Notes under the pieces: model-generated
What the model was told of the DNA's origin: nothing
The model's database searches: none
What the model saw: only the letters and a program-made list of their open reading frames with translations
From: Nitrospira tepida
GTDB taxonomy: Bacteria > Nitrospirota > Nitrospiria > Nitrospirales > Nitrospiraceae
Length of the DNA: 64,000 bases
NCBI RefSeq assembly: GCF_947241125.1
Contig: NZ_OX365700.1
Coordinates: 3,852,461 to 3,916,460, forward strand
Direction of reading: 5' to 3'
Made by a program: the position numbers and the translations under genes
Shown: positions 44,445 through 52,781 of the stretch, in pieces
Position numbering within the stretch: the first letter of the stretch is position 1
Layout of the letters: the number at the start of each line of letters is the position of its first letter

Positions 44445-45299
44445 TTATGCGCCTCTCCGTCTTGCCATCGCTTCCAGCCGCGCGATTCTTTGTTCCACTG
44501 GCGGGTGGGTGCTGAAGAGCGAAGTCCAGCCTCCTCCGGACAGGGGATTCATGATGAACAGATGGGCGGTGGCGGGCGATCCCGATTGCATCGGGATCTG
44601 ACGACCGGCGACTGAGATCTTACGCAACGCCTGCGCCAGGCCCAGCGGATGACCTGTGAGTTCGGCGCCTGCGTCGTCCGCGAGGAACTCCCGGGATCGT
44701 GAGATGGCCATCTGAATCAAGGCCGCGGCCACCGGCGCCAGCATGACCGCAACCATCGTGACCAGCGGATTGCTGCCTCGGCCTCGATCATCCGGTGAAC
44801 GGGCTCCACCCGTCAGCATTCCGAAGCGCGCCAGCATGGTCAAGGCTCCGGCCAAGGTGGCCGCGACCGTCATGATCAGCGTGTCTCGATTCTTGATGTG
44901 GCCCAGTTCGTGGGCCAACACCCCTGCGATCTCGTCACGAGTGAGGAGTTGCGTCAGGCCTGCGGTCACCGCCACGGCCGCATGCTGGGGGTTGCGACCG
45001 GTCGCAAAGGCGTTGGGCGCCTGCTCGGGAATCAGATAGAGTTTGGGCGTGGGAATGTCCGCACGCTTCGCGAGGGTGCGCAGGATCTCATGCAGCTCGG
45101 GCGTCTCGTCTTCTGGGATCTGTTGCGCGCGATGCATCCGCAAGGCGATCCGATCCGACCACCAGTAGGAGACGATGTTCATCAGACCCGCAAGGACCAA
45201 GGCAGTGAGGAGCCCCTGTTGACCGCCAAGCGCAAACCCCGCCCACAGCATCAACGCGGTGAGCGTCGCCAACAGCATGGCGGTTTTCAGACGATTCAT
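44445..45299 (-). CDS. htpX: HtpX-like membrane metalloprotease
   Basis: This 284-residue M48-family zinc protease has two N-terminal membrane helices (residues about 7-42), the catalytic HExxH motif AHELGHIKNRDTLIM and the third zinc ligand Glu in SREFLADDAGAEL. Two more helices lie between them. HtpX degrades misfolded inner-membrane proteins. The start has a GAGGTG site. It fits with the downstream NlpE-like lipoprotein gene as an envelope quality-control pair. Confidence 0.95.
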   Translation of the reverse strand: MNRLKTAMLLATLTALMLWAGFALGGQQGLLTALVLAGLMNIVSYWWSDRIALRMHRAQQIPEDETPELHEILRTLAKRADIPTPKLYLIPEQAPNAFATGRNPQHAAVAVTAGLTQLLTRDEIAGVLAHELGHIKNRDTLIMTVAATLAGALTMLARFGMLTGGARSPDDRGRGSNPLVTMVAVMLAPVAAALIQMAISRSREFLADDAGAELTGHPLGLAQALRKISVAGRQIPMQSGSPATAHLFIMNPLSGGGWTSLFSTHPPVEQRIARLEAMARRRGA

Positions 45300-45434
45300 G
45301 CGTCACCTCGCTTGCCCGATCAACCGTTACATTCAGCCGGAACCCCCGTTCCGGTTTATCCTATCACCCTCGAAATAGAGAACCCCATAGCCCACAATTG
45401 GCCCTCGACTTTACAGTCTGGCACAATAGCCGCG

Positions 45435-45986
45435 ATGCCACCCCCTATCATCTGGACGATCGGTCATTCGACCAGACCGATCGAGACCTTCCTTGCCCTG
45501 CTCCAATCCCACGGCATCCGCCGACTGGTGGACGTACGGACAATCCCTCGCTCCCGTCACAATCCCCAGTTCAACCGCGAAGCCCTCCGCCAGAGCTTGC
45601 AGGAAGCCGGGATCGCGTATAGCCACGCCAAGGAACTCGGCGGCTTGCGCAAACCCGTCAAGGACTCCCCGAACCTTGGATGGAAGAACGCCAGCTTCCG
45701 TGGCTACGCCGACTATATGCAGACGCCGGCGTTTTGGAACGCCGTGGATGACTTAATGGCGACAGCAACGGAGACCCCCACAGTCATCAAGTGCGCCGAG
45801 GCGGTGCCCTGGCGCTGCCACCGGTCGATGATCGCGGATGCGCTGCTCACGCGAGACTGGACGGTCCGGCACATCATGACGCAAGAGCGAGCGGACGAGC
45901 ACCAACTCACCCCGTTCGCCAAGAGGGAAGGGCCACGCCTGTTCTATCCGGCTCCCGCGGATGAGGATGCTCCGCGGCTGTACTAG
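45435..45986 (+). CDS. DUF488 family protein
   Basis: This 183-residue protein has the family signature: WTIGHSTRPIETFLALLQSHGIRRLVDVRTIPRSRHNPQFN at the start and the conserved KCAEAVPWRCHRSMIADAL with two Cys and CHR. The function of DUF488 is unknown. The frame extends well upstream, but that part is antisense to htpX, so I use ATG 45435. The TAG stop lies in the CTAG target of MITE copy B2. Confidence 0.9.
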   Translation: MPPPIIWTIGHSTRPIETFLALLQSHGIRRLVDVRTIPRSRHNPQFNREALRQSLQEAGIAYSHAKELGGLRKPVKDSPNLGWKNASFRGYADYMQTPAFWNAVDDLMATATETPTVIKCAEAVPWRCHRSMIADALLTRDWTVRHIMTQERADEHQLTPFAKREGPRLFYPAPADEDAPRLY

Positions 45987-46225
45987 CCCACATTATTCAT
46001 GAACGCTTCTACTGCAACCACCGTTCGACCCGTTGCTGACAAAGAGCAACAGGTACCCCGGCTGCGACAGGCTTGGCTGCCGGGTTCCCGCACCCAAGCG
46101 GGCAGGCTTGCCGCTCGGTCGGTCAACAGACTGTTTCAAGTCTGCCTCCCTTCCTCGTGGCTCCGCGTGCCCGTCTCGCGTGGCTCCTTGGCGGTTTCGT
46201 CACGAACCGTCATGAATAATGTGGG
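45987..46225. mobile_element. Family B MITE, copy B2
   Basis: This 239-bp element has the same terminal repeats as B1 (CCCACATTATTCATGA) and a duplicated CTAG (45983-45986 and 46226-46229). The left CTAG contains the stop codon of the DUF488 gene and the right end lies 6 bp before the next ATG. Its hairpin CAGACT GTTTCA AGTCTG (46127-46144) occupies the place of the B1 hairpin with two compensating base-pair changes. Confidence 0.85.
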
Positions 46226-46231
46226 CTAGCC

Positions 46232-46621
46232 ATGCTCTATTCCTGGCTTGCCAACCTGATTGTATTGCTGCACCTGGGCTTCGTGCTCTTTGTTGTCTTT
46301 GGGGGGCTGTTCGTCTATCGCTGGCCACACGTGATCTGGTGGCACCTGCCGGCTGCAATCTGGGGTGCGGCCGTGGAATTCGGCGGATGGCTATGCCCGC
46401 TGACGCCGCTTGAGATCTGGCTCCGCGCGAAGGCCGGCAACGAGGGGTACCAGGGGGATTTCATCGAGCACTACATCATGCCGATTGTCTATCCTGCCGA
46501 TCTGACCAGGACGACTCAAATCGCGCTGGGGCTGGTGGTCGTGGCGGTGAACGTTGCGGTCTATGGATGGTACTGGCGGCGCGGGATGCGGCGGGACTGC
46601 GTGGGAGAACGCCGGACCTGA
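46232..46621 (+). CDS. DUF2784 membrane protein
   Basis: This 129-residue protein has three membrane helices (residues about 5-27, 33-53 and 95-113) and the DUF2784 signature WGAAVEFGGWLCPLTPLEIWLRAKAG...YQGDFIEHYIMPIVYP. The function is unknown. The ATG lies 3 bp after the right CTAG of MITE B2, so its own promoter may now lie in the MITE. Confidence 0.88.
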   Translation: MLYSWLANLIVLLHLGFVLFVVFGGLFVYRWPHVIWWHLPAAIWGAAVEFGGWLCPLTPLEIWLRAKAGNEGYQGDFIEHYIMPIVYPADLTRTTQIALGLVVVAVNVAVYGWYWRRGMRRDCVGERRT

Positions 46622-46640
46622 CCCCGTTGCGCAGGCTCGA

Positions 46641-47990
46641 TCAGGCCCTGGCAGCCCGCTCCTGTTGCTGCGCTTCGCGGATTTCCTTGAGCCCGACCTG
46701 AATCAATCCGAGATTGACGACCCAGGCCACGAATCCGAGCGCCAGGTACTTGAGATAAAACGGCAGGGTGAAGGGGGCATTCCAGATCATGTGCAAGCCC
46801 ACGGCCAACAGAAAGACCCGCATGAACCGAGGCTCGCGCACCATCTCAAGGCTGAAGGATTTCGCGCCTCGCACACGCCACAGCGCAGCGCCGACCATGG
46901 AGGTCCAGATCACATGGAGCCCCAACATGCTCAGCAGCCCCCGCAGGGTAATGATGTCCAGCATGGCCTCTTGCCCATAACTCAGGCCGGACAAGAGCGC
47001 GTAGCCCGCCGATTCGAACGCCGAGAACCCCGTCCCAACGGCCGCCCCGAACAGGAGACCGTTGAGCGTCCAGCGGTACTTGAGGTTGTTCACCACCAGC
47101 AACAAGGCCGCCGCCTTGCCGATTTCCTCCACGATGCCGGCGCTCATCGCGCCGAGCCAACTGCTGAGGTCCGTCCATTTGAACAGGAAGAGCGACAGGA
47201 CGAGAGAAATCACCCCGCCCAGCAGCACCAGCTTGACGACCTGGTAGAGCGAGACGTTGCGCACCACGTTCATCTCGAAGAAGAAAATCAGCACGGAGAC
47301 CGGAATCAGAAACGCGCCGGTCATGATGAGGCCCGGAATAAGCTTCGGGTTGTTGAACTCCTTCATCGCGAACACGAAGGCCAGGTACACCATGACCGAG
47401 AGGGTGAACGTTTTGAAGAACACCCAGGGCTTGGGCCAGTTGGTCTCGACCTGGCTCAGCGGCGGGGTCGTGGCCGGCGTGCCGACCGTAAAGTATTCCT
47501 CCACCTCCTCGTCGGTCCTCGACCGGAAGACCTCGGAGAACATGTCCCGCGCGCTGAACCCTTCGATGCGCTCGACGCCCGCGACCGAACTGATGCGCCC
47601 GCTGAGGTCGTCGAGCCAGCCGTCGAAGCGCATGCCGGTCTGGGCGCGGCCGTCTCCGCATTGCCAGGTGGACCGGCCGATCCGAATCTGCTGCTGCGGG
47701 AGCAACAGCGCCTCCTGAATTCGATGTCCATCGACGAAGACGACCGCTGTCTCAATCGGTTGGCAACGGGCATGGAGGCCATCCGCCCAGAACCGAGCAT
47801 GCCGCGCGGAGACCTCGGGATCGTCGCTCAACACGTCGCACTGCGACGACTGGCCCAGCAGCAACGGCTGGGTCCGGATGGCGAACCGTTTGCCGCGATC
47901 AGGTCCGGCAATACAAATGAGTAGAATCGTGCCCTGAGAAGGAGGAGGATCGGAAGCCGAGGCGCCGCTCTGCGAATCCGGATGGGCCAT
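46641..47990 (-). CDS. FHA domain-PrsW intramembrane protease fusion
   Basis: This 449-residue protein has an N-terminal FHA domain (residues about 22-105: RFAIRTQPLLLGQSSQCDVL, then VSARHARFWADG). About eight membrane helices with PrsW-type motifs follow: EEIGKAAALL, FESAGYALLSG, and His-rich helices LHVIWTSMVG and LHMIWNAPF. PrsW cleaves anti-sigma factors in Bacillus. An FHA domain would tether it to a phosphothreonine protein. This architecture makes it a regulated membrane protease candidate. Target unknown. Confidence 0.82.
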   Translation of the reverse strand: MAHPDSQSGASASDPPPSQGTILLICIAGPDRGKRFAIRTQPLLLGQSSQCDVLSDDPEVSARHARFWADGLHARCQPIETAVVFVDGHRIQEALLLPQQQIRIGRSTWQCGDGRAQTGMRFDGWLDDLSGRISSVAGVERIEGFSARDMFSEVFRSRTDEEVEEYFTVGTPATTPPLSQVETNWPKPWVFFKTFTLSVMVYLAFVFAMKEFNNPKLIPGLIMTGAFLIPVSVLIFFFEMNVVRNVSLYQVVKLVLLGGVISLVLSLFLFKWTDLSSWLGAMSAGIVEEIGKAAALLLVVNNLKYRWTLNGLLFGAAVGTGFSAFESAGYALLSGLSYGQEAMLDIITLRGLLSMLGLHVIWTSMVGAALWRVRGAKSFSLEMVREPRFMRVFLLAVGLHMIWNAPFTLPFYLKYLALGFVAWVVNLGLIQVGLKEIREAQQQERAARA

Positions 47991-48120
47991 TCCGCATCCC
48001 GGAGAGGATTATGATCATGGGCTGGTCGGGCGCTAGTCTCGGTGGGCGACCCGCCTCCTGTCAAGAGAGGGGCGGAGTCCGGTGTCAGGGCTCACTCCCA
48101 GGCGACGGCACTGATCTGGT

Positions 48121-48552
48121 CTACCCCACCTTGCGATATTTGAACTCACACCCATCCGGGTCTCGAAATGCCAGCACCCCGCCTGAAAGATCAAACCGGT
48201 AGGTGATGATGGCGTCGTTCGCGGTCGAGATGTTGATGTGTCCCGGACCGGTGATCTCGTAGGTGCCCACGTCCCACCACGTAAAGGCGTCGGGTGAGGC
48301 CTTGTGGCCGGAATAGGACCGGCCCTCCCGGAACTGAATCCGATCAGGGTACCTCTCGCTGCAAGCGGAATGGGTCATCTTCTCCCAATTTCCGACCAGT
48401 GGTGCGACCGGCTCCGGCATGGCTTCACTCCGCTCGTCCCCCGGCGTGGAGGCACATCCCACGCCGGGGATGATGATCACCAGGAAACCCAAGATCCATA
48501 GGCCTCTTTTGCGCCTGTGGTTACAGCGAATCGACCAGTTCGCGAACATCAT
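48121..48552 (-). CDS. Small lipoprotein
   Basis: This 143-residue protein has a hydrophobic signal and a lipobox GVGC (residues 30-33). The mature part is short and beta-rich (VGNWEKMTHSACSERYPDRIQFREGRSYSG...GTYEITGPGHINIST...CEFKYRKVG), with two Cys that could pair. No family is recognised. Its start overlaps the end of the metzincin gene by 32 bp, so a later start near the hydrophobic stretch is possible. Probably co-transcribed with the metzincin. Confidence 0.65.
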   Translation of the reverse strand: MMFANWSIRCNHRRKRGLWILGFLVIIIPGVGCASTPGDERSEAMPEPVAPLVGNWEKMTHSACSERYPDRIQFREGRSYSGHKASPDAFTWWDVGTYEITGPGHINISTANDAIITYRFDLSGGVLAFRDPDGCEFKYRKVG

Positions 48553-50677
48553 GGCCGGCCTTCAGTATACCCGCCTTGTGCTTGAGTTTCTTGGCCAGGG
48601 TCTTTCCAGGAGCACTGTCCGCCCCTTCGGCCTTGACCAATCCGGCCGCCCTCTTGATCTCCGCAGGCGTCATGACGGTCGCATCGTCGATCAATTCCGC
48701 GGCGGCCTTGAGGTTGGCTTTCCGTTTGCCGAATCGCTCGGCCACCCTTTTGGCCTCGATGTACGCGTAGTGCGGGCGCAGCATCGGGTTCTTGATCGCC
48801 GTCTGGATCGCCTCGATGCCGTCGACGAGATGATCCCCGCCCAGCACCAGAGTGAGGAGCGTATCGGGGGTGGAGAGGATCTTGAGGGCGGCTTGAGCAT
48901 GGGCGTCGTCGACCGCGGGCGTGACCATCACGTCCGTCTCGCCCGTGACGACGGCTTCGATGCCGCCACTGTCCCAATGAACTTCAACGATGATCCGATA
49001 CGCCCCGGGCATGGGGAACAACGCCCCCTGGGCGCCGCGCAGCAATGTCACGGAGTGACGGATTCGTTCCTTCGGGTTCAACAGAGCCACCGGATGATCC
49101 TCGACACAGAGGATGATCGGTGAAAAGGTCCTCACGGCGCCGGCAGGATCGATCACTTTCCCTCTCACCAGCCCGCTCTTCATGCTCAGCGTGGTCGGAG
49201 CAGGGATCGGTTCGGTCGTGGTATTGGCCAATTCGAGAGTGAGACGCACGGGCGCGCCCAGCGGCACGGTCTCGATCAGCGGCGTCGCGTTCAGGCTCAG
49301 GCCCTTCATGTCTATCTCAAGGTCGGTGGGGCTGATTGGCGTGGACGCATAGGAGGTGCCGAACGGGGCCCCGCCGGGACGCACATAGATATCCGGCATG
49401 TGTCGGAGACGCTTCGCGTCTTCCGCGTTGTAGCTCCATTGAATGTTGTTCGGAAACGCCGGACTCCCCGGCGTGAGGGAATTGTCGGCGATCACGTTGG
49501 TCGTGTTCATGAATCCGTTGTCCGCGGTGTTGTGGTACAGTCCCATCGCGTGGCCGGCTTCATGGACCGCCGTGCGGAAGTACGGCGACAATGCCGTCCC
49601 AAAACGCAGGCCTCGAACCAGCCCCCACTCTGCCGCATTGGGGATTACCCAATGGGATGCGATGGCGCATCCTTCGCGCGGCACATTGTTCGAATCGCCG
49701 CCATAGGCATCGTACATGATTCCCCGCGAAGTGGAATCGAGCCCCCGCACGCACAACACATGGTATCGCCATTCTGTATCGAGGTTGGACGCATCGCGGC
49801 GAGCCAACATCTCGGCATGGCACTCGGCATCGGACCAGAATTCTCCGCTCGGCTCGACGACATTGGCGTCACTCTCGTCCACGGTGATATCCCAGCCGAT
49901 CCCATCGCCCACGGCTCTCCAGTCCACGCCGGCGCCATTGTGCATCGCCGCCTCAGACTGGGTGACGCGATCGATCTCGACGGTGGCCTTGCGCAGGTAG
50001 GGCGAGACCCAGCCCATCGTCAGCCTGCCGACGACCGTGCCGCTGCTGTTCTTGACATCGCCCGCCAGGTAGTCTCCGCTCGACGGGTATCCTGCCGGCG
50101 CGGCCTGCCAGGTCATCACCGCGCTGAACGCGCCCTCGTTCGTCCAGATCCCTCCCGTGCTCCAGCCGCCGCTGTTTTTCGTGAAACGCCACATCTCGAA
50201 GCCCAACGTAAAACTGTTTCCGAACGTGAAGTACTCAAGGATCTGCGTGACGCGCAGATAGTAGCGGTAGTTGCCACGGCTAAGTATGGGAATTCCTGCC
50301 CCTGGATTGGGTCCGGATAGCAGGATCGGTTTGGGAGGCTGAGGCGGGAACCCCGGGATCGGCAGCCAAATCACGCGACGCTGGTAAAGGTCGCCGCTGG
50401 CGGTTCGGCCGTTATTGTGACATTCGACACGCAATGTGCCGTCATACGTCACGAATAAGCTCCCGTTGGGCTTGTAGTTCACCAGATAACAGCCGCACCG
50501 CAGGCTGCGAATTTTCGGCGGCCACGGCTGAGGCCAGGGAATCGGAATCGGTTGTGGAAAGGGTTGAGGCAGCGGCAACGGCTGCACCGGCGGCTCCGGA
50601 AAAGGCGGCAAAGGATCAGGCAAGGGGGGGACTCGTCCCTCCATGTTCGAGGGCAAGCTGGTCATCTGCTCATTCAT
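48521..50677 (-). CDS. Large metzincin-like metalloprotease with proline-rich N-terminus
   Basis: This 718-residue protein carries a zinc-binding motif HEAGHAMGLYH (residues about 375-385) followed by NGFMN, which may supply the metzincin Met-turn. The N-terminus lacks a signal peptide and has a 40-residue proline-rich stretch (residues about 17-55). A beta-rich region precedes the protease part, and the tail is helical and Ala/Lys-rich. The start at 50677 follows a GGAGG site; 50695 is also possible. Substrate unknown. It has the same upstream dyad motif as the subtilase gene. Confidence 0.78.
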   Translation of the reverse strand: MNEQMTSLPSNMEGRVPPLPDPLPPFPEPPVQPLPLPQPFPQPIPIPWPQPWPPKIRSLRCGCYLVNYKPNGSLFVTYDGTLRVECHNNGRTASGDLYQRRVIWLPIPGFPPQPPKPILLSGPNPGAGIPILSRGNYRYYLRVTQILEYFTFGNSFTLGFEMWRFTKNSGGWSTGGIWTNEGAFSAVMTWQAAPAGYPSSGDYLAGDVKNSSGTVVGRLTMGWVSPYLRKATVEIDRVTQSEAAMHNGAGVDWRAVGDGIGWDITVDESDANVVEPSGEFWSDAECHAEMLARRDASNLDTEWRYHVLCVRGLDSTSRGIMYDAYGGDSNNVPREGCAIASHWVIPNAAEWGLVRGLRFGTALSPYFRTAVHEAGHAMGLYHNTADNGFMNTTNVIADNSLTPGSPAFPNNIQWSYNAEDAKRLRHMPDIYVRPGGAPFGTSYASTPISPTDLEIDMKGLSLNATPLIETVPLGAPVRLTLELANTTTEPIPAPTTLSMKSGLVRGKVIDPAGAVRTFSPIILCVEDHPVALLNPKERIRHSVTLLRGAQGALFPMPGAYRIIVEVHWDSGGIEAVVTGETDVMVTPAVDDAHAQAALKILSTPDTLLTLVLGGDHLVDGIEAIQTAIKNPMLRPHYAYIEAKRVAERFGKRKANLKAAAELIDDATVMTPAEIKRAAGLVKAEGADSAPGKTLAKKLKHKAGILKAGHDVRELVDSL

Positions 50678-50918
50678 GTTGAATTCCTCCTGCATATGGG
50701 GTGAGTGCGATGAGGCCGGACCGTACGTTGCAGCCGAGCGCCGTGCTCATCGGCCTGTTTGGCCTCTTGCTGCGAACGAAATGCATCACACGTACCTCGT
50801 GCAGGAGCGGCGCATGCCGACGAAAATTGGAGCATTGATAACCGCTTGATCAGCAAGAACAAAGAGGGGATGACCCGGAAGGTCTTCTCTCTCGCCAGCT
50901 CGCGCGCCTTCGGAGCGC

Positions 50919-50981
50919 GGTGTATCCGATCAGGCCGGCGCCGGACCATTTCAGATACAGCGGTATCTGATTCGATACACC
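50919..50981 (-). promoter_or_regulatory. GTATC dyad motif and flanking inverted repeat
   Basis: On the minus strand, GTATC-N6-GATAC followed by CTGTATC lies about 275 bp upstream of the metzincin start and matches the motif before the subtilase gene at nearly every base. A second copy of the GGTGTATC half on the other strand (50919-50933) makes a 15-bp inverted repeat with 50967-50981. Confidence 0.55.
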
Positions 50982-51090
50982 GGGCATGAACCGGCCGGCC
51001 GGACTGCCGCGCCGCTTGCTCGAACGACGATCATGTTCAACGAGTGGCTCAGGGGAACGACCTCGAACGGGAACCAACGGCAGAAGGTGC

Positions 51091-52143
51091 TCATTCCATG
51101 AGCATCCGGACTCGTCCGGTGAGACCCGATGAGACCCGAACTGTCCCTGCTTCATCCACGATAACCGCCTCCACGTCAGGCAACCGCTCGACCAGGTCCA
51201 TCCCGCGCTCCGGCCCCATGACAAAGATCCCCGTATCCAACCCGTCGGCCAGGGCCCCCTCGCGGGCGATCACCGTCACGCTCCGGCACCCTCTCGCAGG
51301 ACGGAGCGTCGTCGGGTCCAGGATATGGTGATACCGCATTCCATCCCGTTCGAAGAATCGCTCATAATCGCCGGCTGTGGAAATGGCTTCATCCTGAAGC
51401 TCAACGTAGGCCAGCAGCTCGTCTTCCTTTCGTGGATGTCTGATCCCCACTGGAAAGCGGGAGCCGCCCGGCAACCGCCCGAACGTCTTGATGTCTCCCG
51501 AGAGGGCCACAACTCCGGCAGTGGCGCCGGCCCGTTGCATCGCGCGCGCGGCCAAGTCAGCCGCGTAGCCCTTTCCGATTCCGCCCACGTCCACCTTCAT
51601 GCCCGGTTTGGACAGAAACACAGTGCCGGCCGTGTCATCCAATTGGATTTGTGAAAGATCGACAAGATCGCGAAGATCCTGGAGCTCGCGCTCGCTGGGA
51701 ATCTGCTGCCGCTCCGTCACGCTCCAGGCCTCCGCCGCCGGACCGATCGCGATGTTGAACCCGCCATCGGTCCATGCGGCGATCTCCAGTGAACGTTTGA
51801 GGACGGCCAAGGTCTCCGGACTGATTCGCACCGGCTTCCGACCGGCCGCTGCGTTGGCTTGCGACAGCTCGCTCGTCGGAATCCAAGTGCTGATCAATGC
51901 TTCCAAGCGATGGATTTCGTGAAACGCGGCTGTGGCGGCGGCCTGTGCCACCGTTTCAGTCGGCGCCACGGAGGTGACTGTCACGAGGGTTCCCATCTGC
52001 ATCTGAGACCGCTTGACGAGCACCGGCTGGGCATTCGCGGGGACGGAGGCGCAACTCAGGTTCACACTCAGCAAGAATAAGACGGGGATCTGGAAGATCC
52101 GAACGCGCATCACCCGGATGGCAAAAAGAGATCGAGGCAACAT
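51091..52143 (-). CDS. apbE: FAD:protein FMN transferase (ApbE)
   Basis: This 350-residue exported lipoprotein has a hydrophobic signal ending in SCAS (a possible lipobox at NLSC). ApbE attaches FMN to Thr or Ser of target proteins in the periplasm. The active-site region is MKVDVGGIGKGYAADLAARAM, followed by VALSGDIKTFG and HHILDPTTLRPARG; the family Asp and His residues are in place. The start is ATG 52143 (GGAG site), rather than the upstream TTG. Its likely substrate is the FMN-binding protein encoded at 54.8 kb. Confidence 0.93.
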   Translation of the reverse strand: MLPRSLFAIRVMRVRIFQIPVLFLLSVNLSCASVPANAQPVLVKRSQMQMGTLVTVTSVAPTETVAQAAATAAFHEIHRLEALISTWIPTSELSQANAAAGRKPVRISPETLAVLKRSLEIAAWTDGGFNIAIGPAAEAWSVTERQQIPSERELQDLRDLVDLSQIQLDDTAGTVFLSKPGMKVDVGGIGKGYAADLAARAMQRAGATAGVVALSGDIKTFGRLPGGSRFPVGIRHPRKEDELLAYVELQDEAISTAGDYERFFERDGMRYHHILDPTTLRPARGCRSVTVIAREGALADGLDTGIFVMGPERGMDLVERLPDVEAVIVDEAGTVRVSSGLTGRVRMLME

Positions 52144-52457
52144 ACCAACTCCGACCACGAAGAATGACCGAAAGCGCAAGAGTAGCAGAGAGGGCCTCTT
52201 ACTTCATATGCGCGTGATTCTGCCCACCGAAAGGGTCAGCCTCGCCCCGCCGGTCCGGCTGGACATGATCTCGGAGCAGCGCCGACTTCGAGCGTTTAAG
52301 CAGTTTCGCACAGTGCGTCATGAGCGATTCCGCTCATCTTTTAAGCTCCCCGGCGAGCAAGCTCCAATAATGACGCCCGTTCCATCAGCGGCATATGACT
52401 TGCGTATACCCGGCGCTGCTAATAATCGTTCTCAATTTCATTATCACCGACCACACC

Positions 52458-52658
52458 ATGGATCATTCCAAACTCCGGGACCTCCGCTCGGCCGACCGCA
52501 GCGGGACGCGCTGCGAGTGCGGGCAGCTCATCGCGAAGTTGCGCGCAGAAGGCCTTGAGCTGAAATGCAAACGCTGCAAGCACTTCACCGTGATCCCGTT
52601 TAAGTCCATAGAGGGGTGGACGCCTGCACCGCCCGAACCTTCGCCCATCTCTCGATGA
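52458..52658 (+). CDS. Com-like zinc-finger protein
   Basis: This 66-residue protein has a four-Cys zinc finger of the phage Mu Com type (CECGQLIAKLRAEGLELKCKRCKHFTVIPF). Com proteins bind RNA and control translation in phages; here it may be a domesticated relative. It is isolated, read away from apbE and toward the porin gene. Confidence 0.65.
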   Translation: MDHSKLRDLRSADRSGTRCECGQLIAKLRAEGLELKCKRCKHFTVIPFKSIEGWTPAPPEPSPISR

Positions 52659-52781
52659 AAGGAGCACCGGAAACGAGAACAGGTAATTGAGCTATTGATC
52701 GAAGACACGACTGAATAGACCAGCGACCCGAGAGTCCCGAGTCAGACCACAACCCCATGACGCTGTGTATGGAGGTGCTCG

